In this document: positions 1 through 4,482 of the stretch, piece after piece | How positions within the stretch are numbered: the stretch's first letter is position 1 | Layout: each line of letters opens with the position of its first letter | Source: Burkholderiales bacterium | GTDB lineage: Bacteria > Pseudomonadota > Gammaproteobacteria > Burkholderiales > SHXO01 | DNA length: 8,486 nt | Assembly: GCA_026125625.1 (NCBI GenBank) | Contig: JAHCKU010000116.1 | Coordinates: 1-8,486 of the forward strand | Reading direction: 5' to 3' | Notes under the pieces: generated by a model | The model's input: the letters and a program-made list of their open reading frames with translations, nothing else | Told to the model about the DNA's origin: nothing | Database searches by the model: none | Position numbers and translations under genes: made by a program

Positions 1-87
1 GCGCGCCAGATCGGGCGCGGTGTCGAGCAGCGTGCCGTCCAGATCGAACAGCACGGCGTTGATGGATGTCGTCTGTGCAGCGCTCAC
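1..87 (-). CDS. gph: HAD-family phosphatase, Gph/MupP type (5' end only)
   Basis: This is the first 29 codons of a haloacid-dehalogenase phosphatase; the rest lies beyond the left edge. The visible residues include FDLDGTLLDTAPDLA at about residues 14-28. This is HAD motif I: the first Asp would be the phosphoaspartate nucleophile and the second the general acid/base. The match is typical of 2-phosphoglycolate phosphatase (Gph), which removes phosphoglycolate arising from DNA repair or oxygenase activity. In Pseudomonas the homologue directly after ubiG is MupP, the N-acetylmuramate-6-phosphate phosphatase of cell-wall recycling, so the specificity here is open. The proposed start is a GTG whose last bases overlap the ubiG stop (GTGA), implying translational coupling. 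No ATG lies nearby in frame. The family call is firm; the gene symbol is tentative. Confidence 0.85.
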   Translation of the reverse strand, partial: MSAAQTTSINAVLFDLDGTLLDTAPDLAR

Positions 88-791
88 GATGGGGCACGCG
101 CGTGCAGGATGTAGTTCACATCCGTGTCCGCACCAAGCGCGTAGACCTTGGTGAGCGGGTTGTAGGTCATGCCCACCAGCGCGTCCACGCTCAAACGTGC
201 CCGCCGGCACATGGCAGCCAGCTCCGAAGGCTTGATCAGCCTGGCGTACTCGTGCGTCCCGCGTGGCAGCAGGCGCAGCACGTACTCGGCACCGACGATC
301 GCGAACAGGAAGGACTTCGGGTTGCGGTTGATGGTGGCGAAGAACGCGTGGCCGCCCGGTTTGAGCAGCCGGGCGCAAGCCTCCACCTGGCTGGCCGGAT
401 CGGGCACGTGCTCGAGCACTTCCATGCAGGTGACCACGTCGTACTGCCCGGGCTGCTCCTGCGCCAGTGCCTCCACCGCGACTTTGCGGTACTCCACCTG
501 ATTGCCGCTTTCCAGCAGATGCAGCTGCGCGACCTTCAACGCCTTGTCGGACAGGTCGATGCCGGTGACCTGCGCACCGGCCTGAGCCATCGCCTCGGAC
601 AGGATGCCGCCGCCGCAGCCCACGTCGAGCACGCGTTGCCCGGCCAGCGTCGCGTGCTGATCGATCCACTTCAGGCGTAGCGGATTGATCTCGTGCAGCG
701 GCCTGAACTCGCTGTTGGGATCCCACCAGCGATGGGCGAGCTGACTGAACTTCTGCAGCTCCTGCGGATCGGCGTTGAGGTGTTCGCTCAT
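84..791 (-). CDS. ubiG: Ubiquinone biosynthesis O-methyltransferase UbiG
   Basis: UbiG is a SAM-dependent methyltransferase that carries out both O-methylations of ubiquinone synthesis (the 2-polyprenyl-6-hydroxyphenol step and the final demethylubiquinol step). It works at the cytoplasmic face of the membrane. The protein is 235 aa, close to the usual 230-240. The class I SAM-binding motif VLDVGCGGGILSE is at residues 54-66, with the acidic end of strand 2 at GIDLS (77-81). The MEVLEHV motif (123-129) and LKPGG (143-147) follow. UbiG-type signatures are TINRNPKS (153-160) and LPRGTHEYARLIKPSEL near 175-191, the latter lying in the region linked to membrane association in this family. The start ATG overlaps the stop of the upstream deaminase (ATGA), and its own stop overlaps the phosphatase start, so it is the middle gene of a coupled operon. 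A longer upstream frame was discarded because it only adds sequence antisense-shifted over the deaminase gene. Confidence 0.97.
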   Translation of the reverse strand: MSEHLNADPQELQKFSQLAHRWWDPNSEFRPLHEINPLRLKWIDQHATLAGQRVLDVGCGGGILSEAMAQAGAQVTGIDLSDKALKVAQLHLLESGNQVEYRKVAVEALAQEQPGQYDVVTCMEVLEHVPDPASQVEACARLLKPGGHAFFATINRNPKSFLFAIVGAEYVLRLLPRGTHEYARLIKPSELAAMCRRARLSVDALVGMTYNPLTKVYALGADTDVNYILHARAPS

Positions 792-2116
792 GCTTGTGCG
801 GCCAGTCGCTGCTGCCAGAAGGCGGCCTTGGCAGCCAGTTCGGTTTCGTCCAGGGTGGTGAAGCGCCGGTTGTCGAGCAGATGCCGGCCGGCAACCCATA
901 CGTCGCTCACGTTCTCGCGCCCGACAGCATAGACGAGATGCGAGATCGGGTGATAGCGCGGAGCCAGCTCGCAGGCATCGAGGTTCACCGCAGTCAGATC
1001 GGCGTACTTGCCCGGCGTGATGGAACCGATCGCATGCTCGAGTCCCAGTGCGCGTGCCCCGCCGAGCGTGCACAAATGCAGGGCCTGCTCCGCCGGCACC
1101 GTGGTCGGCTGGCCGGTGCTGCCTTTGGCCAGCAGCGCTGCGGTGCGCGCCTCCTGCAGGATATCCAGGCGGTTGTTGCTGGCGGCACTGTCGGTGCCCA
1201 ACGCCACGTTCACGCCGGCAGCAAGCAGCGCCGACAAGGGGGCGATGCCGCTGCCCAGCTTGAGATTGGAACTGGGGCAGTGTGCGACGTGGCTGCCGCA
1301 GGCGCGCAGCAGCTCGATCTCGTCCGCCTCCAGGTGCACCGCATGCACCGCGATCAGTCCCGGACCGACCACACCCAGCCGTTGCATGCGCTGCAGCGGG
1401 CGCATGCCGAAACGCTGCATGCTTTCGCGAATCTCGTCCAGGGTTTCGTGCAGGTGCAGGTGAATCGGCACCTGCAGCTCTTCGGCGTAAGTGACGATGC
1501 GCTCGAACGTGGTGTTCTGCACCGTGTACGGCGCGTGCGGTGCCATGCAGAAGGACAGCAGGCTCTCATGCTTGAATGCATCGCGCATCGCCAGGCCTTT
1601 GTGCAGATAGTCCTGTGCGTCGCTCGCGTAAGCGGTGGGAATTTCGATGCAGATCATCCCCAGTGCCGCGCGCATGCCCACGCTCAGCGCCGCCCGTCCT
1701 GCTTCCTCGGGGAAGAAGTACATGTCGTTGAAGCAGGTGATACCGCCGCGGATCATCTCGGCGCAGGCGAGCAGGGTGCCGTCGCGCACCATCTGCGTGC
1801 TGACGTGCTGTGCTTCCGCCGGCCAGATGTGCCGGTTGAGCCACTCCATCAGCGGGAGGTCGTCTGCCAGCCCGCGCATGAGCGCCATGGCCGCGTGCGT
1901 GTGCACGTTGACCAGACCGGGCAGCACCACGTGTGTGGGCAGACGTACATATTCGCGCGCGGCATAGCGTGCGCGGGCAGTTTCGATCGGCAGCAGGTCC
2001 AGTATGCGGCCGGCCTCGACCACCACGGCATGCTCGTCCAGCACGAGGCCTGGCCGGTCGACCGGCACCACGTGCCGCGCTTCCACGCACAGATCGACGG
2101 TGAGCGTAGTGTCCAT
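788..2116 (-). CDS. mtaD: 5'-methylthioadenosine/S-adenosylhomocysteine deaminase (TRZ/ATZ amidohydrolase)
   Basis: This cytoplasmic metal-dependent amidohydrolase most likely deaminates 5'-methylthioadenosine (and/or S-adenosylhomocysteine) to the inosine form, clearing SAM by-products. The 442-aa length is typical. Visible active-site elements are the HTH metal ligands H72/H74 in the VHTHAAMALMRG segment, H194 in APHAPYT, H221 and the catalytic-type E224 in HLHETLDE, H258 in AVHAVHL, and metal ligand D309 in GTDSAASNN. A C-terminal GSITPGKYADL segment returns to the beta-sandwich. The neighbour ubiG agrees with the Pseudomonas MTA deaminase locus (PA3170). The start at 2116 fits the family N-terminus (VDLCVEARHVVPV) but has no Shine-Dalgarno. 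An in-frame ATG at 2149 with GAGGAG upstream would add 11 residues that span a terminator hairpin. Exact substrate preference among MTA, SAH and related purines cannot be read from sequence. Confidence 0.9.
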   Translation of the reverse strand: MDTTLTVDLCVEARHVVPVDRPGLVLDEHAVVVEAGRILDLLPIETARARYAAREYVRLPTHVVLPGLVNVHTHAAMALMRGLADDLPLMEWLNRHIWPAEAQHVSTQMVRDGTLLACAEMIRGGITCFNDMYFFPEEAGRAALSVGMRAALGMICIEIPTAYASDAQDYLHKGLAMRDAFKHESLLSFCMAPHAPYTVQNTTFERIVTYAEELQVPIHLHLHETLDEIRESMQRFGMRPLQRMQRLGVVGPGLIAVHAVHLEADEIELLRACGSHVAHCPSSNLKLGSGIAPLSALLAAGVNVALGTDSAASNNRLDILQEARTAALLAKGSTGQPTTVPAEQALHLCTLGGARALGLEHAIGSITPGKYADLTAVNLDACELAPRYHPISHLVYAVGRENVSDVWVAGRHLLDNRRFTTLDETELAAKAAFWQQRLAAQA

Positions 2117-2124
2117 GCAACAAA

Positions 2125-2146
2125 AAGCCCTGCTCGGGCAGGGCTT
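2125..2146 (-). terminator. Rho-independent terminator after the OmpA-like gene
   Basis: Read on the minus strand, a perfect 9-bp inverted repeat (AAGCCCTGC / GCAGGGCTT) flanks a CCGA tetraloop and runs straight into TTTG, giving five consecutive U residues when the end of the stem is included. It begins 29 nt after the OmpA-like stop codon. On the plus strand the downstream side lacks a T tract, so it is directional. It ends only 8 nt before the family-predicted start of the deaminase gene and directly follows an alternative ATG of that gene, so it may also act as an attenuator for the deaminase-ubiG operon. Confidence 0.8.
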
Positions 2147-2152
2147 CATGTA

Positions 2153-2158
2153 CTCCTC
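2153..2158 (-). promoter_or_regulatory. Shine-Dalgarno before the alternative deaminase start (ATG at 2149)
   Basis: GAGGAG lies 3 nt before an in-frame ATG (2149-2147), which is 33 nt upstream of the family-predicted start at 2116. The spacing is short but usable. The 2116 ATG is preceded by GCTTTTTGTTGC, with no ribosome-binding site. If the upstream ATG is real, the protein gains MKPCPSRAFCC and the terminator hairpin occupies codons 2-8. The alternative is that the motif is chance. Confidence 0.4.
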
Positions 2159-2175
2159 GAGTTGGCCTTGCCTGA

Positions 2176-3981
2176 CTACTCCTGGTGTTGGCCCGTGACG
2201 GTGATCTCGACCCGGCGGTCGGGCTGCAGGCAGTCGATCAGCTTCTGCTTGCGCAGACCCTGGCAGACTTCCGGGTCGGTGGACGGTTCGAACTCGCCGC
2301 GTCCCTCGGTGGTGATGCGGCTCGCTTCGATACCCTCGTTGACCAGATAATCCTTGACTGCGTTGGCGCGGCGCAACGACAGCTGCTCGTTGTAGGCCTC
2401 CGTGCCGATGCGATCGGCATGACCCACCACCAGAATCCGGTCGTAGTCGACGTCCTTCAGGCCGGTGATCAGATTGTCCAGCCGCTCGCGATCGCGCGAG
2501 CGGATGCGCGAGCGGTCGAAGTCGAACAGCGCCTCGGCCTCCAGGGTGATGGTCACGGGCAGGATGATCGGCTCCGGCTCGGCCGGTGCGGGCTCGGCCT
2601 GCGCCACCTCGGGTTCAGCGGCTTCGGCCACGGCAGGCTCGGGTTCCGGTGCCGCTTCCGGCTCTTCCATCGGGGTCGGCTCGGCCGCAGGTTCGGGTGC
2701 TTCGGCCACAGGCTCGGGCGCCTCAGCCTCGGCCACGGGTTCCTCCGGGAAATCCGTGGGCTCGCTGGTCAGGTCCGAAGGGGCGGCTGCTTCCTCTTCT
2801 TCGAAGGGTTCCGCCTCACTCACCGCGTCGTCGTCCTGGGCCAGATCGTCGTCCTGGGCCAGGCCCGAATCGTCCTCGGTGAACTGATCATCCTCGACGA
2901 TGTCGTCGTCCTGGGCCAGACCCGAATCGTCCTCGCTGAGCTGGTCATTCTCAATGATGTCATCGTCCTGGGCCAGGCCCGAAGCGTCCTCGCTGAACTG
3001 GTCATCCTCGACGATGTCGTCGTCGAACTGATGATGCTCGACAATGCCGTCGTCCTGCGCTACGCCTTCCTCTTCGTCGTAATACATGACCGGATCGCCC
3101 ATGCTGTCGTCCTCGGGCTCGGCCGGGAAAGAGTCGGGGGCGGGGACCGCGAGCAGATCGGGATCGTCTCCCTCAGGCTGGAAATCCTGCTCTTCCACCG
3201 CGCCGGCCGCCCCCGCTGCCTGCGCTTCCTCTTCGGCGGCAGGTGGTTCCGCGTACTGCATGGGCTCGTACTCGGTGACCGGTGCGGGTTCCTCGGCCGG
3301 CGTGTCGGCAGGCGTGGCTGCAGCAGCAGGCTCCTCCTCCACTGGCGCCGGAGGTTCCGCGGCGCGCGCCACGGGCGTAGCAAACAGCTCGGGATGACAG
3401 ACCACGGTGGCGCTTTCATAGGTCCATGTGCCGGTCTTCACGCACTCGCCGGTCACGCCGGTGCGTACGTTCATGCCTGAGCTGTCGTAGGCATAGGCGC
3501 CGCGCTCGGGGGCGTTGCTCGGATCGAGCTGCCCGATCGGAGCGCCGGCTGCCGCTGCGACCGGAGTGTCCGCCGCGCTGGCGGAAGCTGCGGCAGCGCC
3601 GGTGGCAGCCGCCGGGGCTGCACTGGCCGACGACGTACTGGAAGTTTCGTCAGCAGCAGATGAAGCCGCAGCCGCGGTCGGCTCAGGCGCCGAACGGCCG
3701 GTGGCAGAAGGGGAGGCAAACACATCCGGATGGCACTCGAGCGTCGCGCCATCCGGAGTCCAGGTGCCGGTGGTCACGCATTCGCCCGTTACGCCTGTGC
3801 GTACCACCGTCTGACCGGCGTGATAGGCATAGGCACCCCGTGCCGGGGCGGTGGCAGGGTCGAGCTTCGCCGCCACCGGACGCTCGTGCGCGAGCGCCTG
3901 ATTCACCAGCAGCGGCAGCGATGGCAGAAGGGCCGTGAGCACGCTGACTTGAGTCATCGTTTTCTTGAGACGGAAATGCAT
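2176..3981 (-). CDS. OmpA-family peptidoglycan-binding periplasmic protein with Cys-pair modules and acidic repeats
   Basis: This exported protein of 601 aa has no visible beta-barrel and probably anchors to peptidoglycan in the periplasm. Domains in order: a signal peptide (1-31; basic start, hydrophobic core, cleavage likely after QALA, no lipobox); two related modules at about 38-91 and 150-203, each carrying RGAYAY, VRTGVTGECV, TGTW and CHP with a Cys pair (C68/C83, C180/C195), joined by an Ala/Ser/Thr linker; a Pro/Glu/Ala stretch; an acidic tandem-repeat block (310-385); a Pro-Glu-Ala linker to about 472; and an OmpA C-terminal domain (476-597). The OmpA domain has LFDFD, GHADRIGTEAYNEQLSLRRA with diaminopimelate-binding D523 and R538 (E. 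coli D271/R286), and a Cys pair (C573/C584) before DRRVEI. The start at 3981 is chosen over 3999 because AGGAG lies 6 nt upstream and the signal peptide then begins properly. A terminator follows. The physiological role is unknown. Confidence 0.92.
   Translation of the reverse strand: MHFRLKKTMTQVSVLTALLPSLPLLVNQALAHERPVAAKLDPATAPARGAYAYHAGQTVVRTGVTGECVTTGTWTPDGATLECHPDVFASPSATGRSAPEPTAAAASSAADETSSTSSASAAPAAATGAAAASASAADTPVAAAAGAPIGQLDPSNAPERGAYAYDSSGMNVRTGVTGECVKTGTWTYESATVVCHPELFATPVARAAEPPAPVEEEPAAAATPADTPAEEPAPVTEYEPMQYAEPPAAEEEAQAAGAAGAVEEQDFQPEGDDPDLLAVPAPDSFPAEPEDDSMGDPVMYYDEEEGVAQDDGIVEHHQFDDDIVEDDQFSEDASGLAQDDDIIENDQLSEDDSGLAQDDDIVEDDQFTEDDSGLAQDDDLAQDDDAVSEAEPFEEEEAAAPSDLTSEPTDFPEEPVAEAEAPEPVAEAPEPAAEPTPMEEPEAAPEPEPAVAEAAEPEVAQAEPAPAEPEPIILPVTITLEAEALFDFDRSRIRSRDRERLDNLITGLKDVDYDRILVVGHADRIGTEAYNEQLSLRRANAVKDYLVNEGIEASRITTEGRGEFEPSTDPEVCQGLRKQKLIDCLQPDRRVEITVTGQHQE
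2827..3054 (-). repeat. 57-bp acidic tandem repeat inside the OmpA-like gene
   Basis: Three 19-residue units of the form DDDIVEDDQFSEDASGLAQ repeat at an exact 57-nt period, with triple-Asp codons at 3016-3024, 2959-2967, 2902-2910 and 2845-2853. The array starts with a shortened 10-residue copy (DDGIVEHHQF) and ends with a 6-residue DDDLAQ copy followed by DDD. All units stay in frame. Differences between copies (VED/IEN, QF/QL, SED/TED) show they are diverged rather than newly duplicated. The encoded stretch is extremely acidic and is expected to be extended and disordered, perhaps a spacer or a cation-binding segment. Confidence 0.93.
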
Positions 3982-3987
3982 GGATTG

Positions 3988-3992
3988 CTCCT
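3988..3992 (-). promoter_or_regulatory. Ribosome-binding site of the OmpA-like gene
   Basis: AGGAG (within AGAGGAG) lies 6 nt before the ATG at 3981. It decides the start in favour of MHFRLKKTM over an ATG six codons upstream at 3999, which would overlap this motif and place acidic residues before the signal peptide. Confidence 0.75.
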
Positions 3993-4353
3993 CTAGCACA
4001 CACCTGATGTTATGGAGCGCACCGGTTCGGGCGCGACCCCCTGTTGCCTCGCTTGAGTCAGCGAATATCGATACGCGGCCTGCTCGGGCAACGATCCTCG
4101 TTCAAGTTCTGGCGGTTTGCGGCCTGGTCGGGCGTTGCATTCGCCGCGCGCCCATGCTTTGCATACTGATCCAGTCCCATCCACAAGCGTCTCGCGGCAC
4201 CCGGTGCGCCATCGCTTCGCGGAAATTCTAGCGGCAATGGTACACGCGATCCAGCCTCTCGAATCCCTTCTGCATGTTGCCCGTCCACGACGTCGGCGGG
4301 CAGAGACTGTCCATGCGCAGCGAACTTCTCCAGGAGGATCGCGCAACGCAGCA

Positions 4354-4362
4354 TGCTAAAAT
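4354..4362 (+). promoter_or_regulatory. Putative extended -10 promoter for gyrA
   Basis: TGCTAAAAT matches the extended -10 pattern TGnTATAAT with one mismatch. No good -35 lies 16-18 nt upstream, which is tolerated in extended -10 promoters. Transcription would start near 4369, giving a leader of about 114 nt before the gyrA ATG. The inference is from motif only. Confidence 0.4.
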
Positions 4363-4482
4363 CTCAAACTTTTTGACGACGCTTGCACGCTAGCGCCGTC
4401 GATGGTGCGCGTCGTCGTCGCGTGGCTTCGGACCACTGCCCGTCGGAGTGCGCGGTCCACTCGTTCGTTCTCGTGTAATCAC

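Larger units (their letters stand above)
3982..4482. other. Divergent intergenic region between the OmpA-like gene and gyrA (no gene seen)
   Basis: This 501-bp stretch separates the minus-strand OmpA-like gene from plus-strand gyrA. Short open frames exist on both strands but none has a ribosome-binding site with a sensible start, and their translations (Arg/Ala-rich) look like GC-rich noise. On the minus strand I see a weak promoter candidate, TTGCCC (4086-4091) with 16-nt spacing to GATATT (4064-4069). A TAGAAT -10-like hexamer (4225-4230) also lies there, without a good -35. A plus-strand extended -10 is listed separately. A possible gyrA leader hairpin pairs GGACCACT (4430-4437) with AGTG (4447-4450) and GTCC (4455-4458), with a 4-nt bulge. 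An AGGAGG at 4332-4337 has no suitably spaced start codon. Confidence 0.6.

Noticed and set aside
792..1073. N-terminal extension of the ubiG frame (94 codons)
   Set aside because: UbiG proteins start at MSEHLN-like sequence. The ATGA overlap with the deaminase stop supports 791, and the extension is only an out-of-frame reading of the deaminase C-terminus.
794..2350. 518-codon open frame on the plus strand over the deaminase gene
   Set aside because: It runs antisense to a well-conserved amidohydrolase, crosses its start and the terminator, and has no domain match or ribosome-binding site.
2185..3480. 431-codon plus-strand frame with regular hydrophobic repeats (VVLGQ...LAELVIL)
   Set aside because: The repeat pattern is the reverse complement of the acidic GAC/GAG-rich 57-bp array in the OmpA-like gene. 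The sense strand has a signal peptide, ribosome-binding site and OmpA domain.
3993..4354. Minus-strand small ORFs (117 and 98 codons) in the intergenic region
   Set aside because: They overlap each other in different frames, lack Shine-Dalgarno sequences at their starts and encode Arg/Ala-rich sequence with no familiar motif. One runs into the OmpA-like leader.
4332..4359. AGGAGG followed by ATG CTA AAA TCT as a possible small gene
   Set aside because: The spacing from AGGAGG to the ATG is 15 nt, and the frame closes after seven codons (MLKSQTF).
4373..4378. TTGACG as a -35 box for gyrA
   Set aside because: No -10-like hexamer occurs 16-18 nt downstream; the extended -10 at 4354-4362 is the better candidate.
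4402..4482. 27-residue N-terminal extension of GyrA from the ATG at 4402
   Set aside because: Arg/Ser-rich residues with no counterpart in GyrA; the family alignment begins at MDQFAKETLP (4483).
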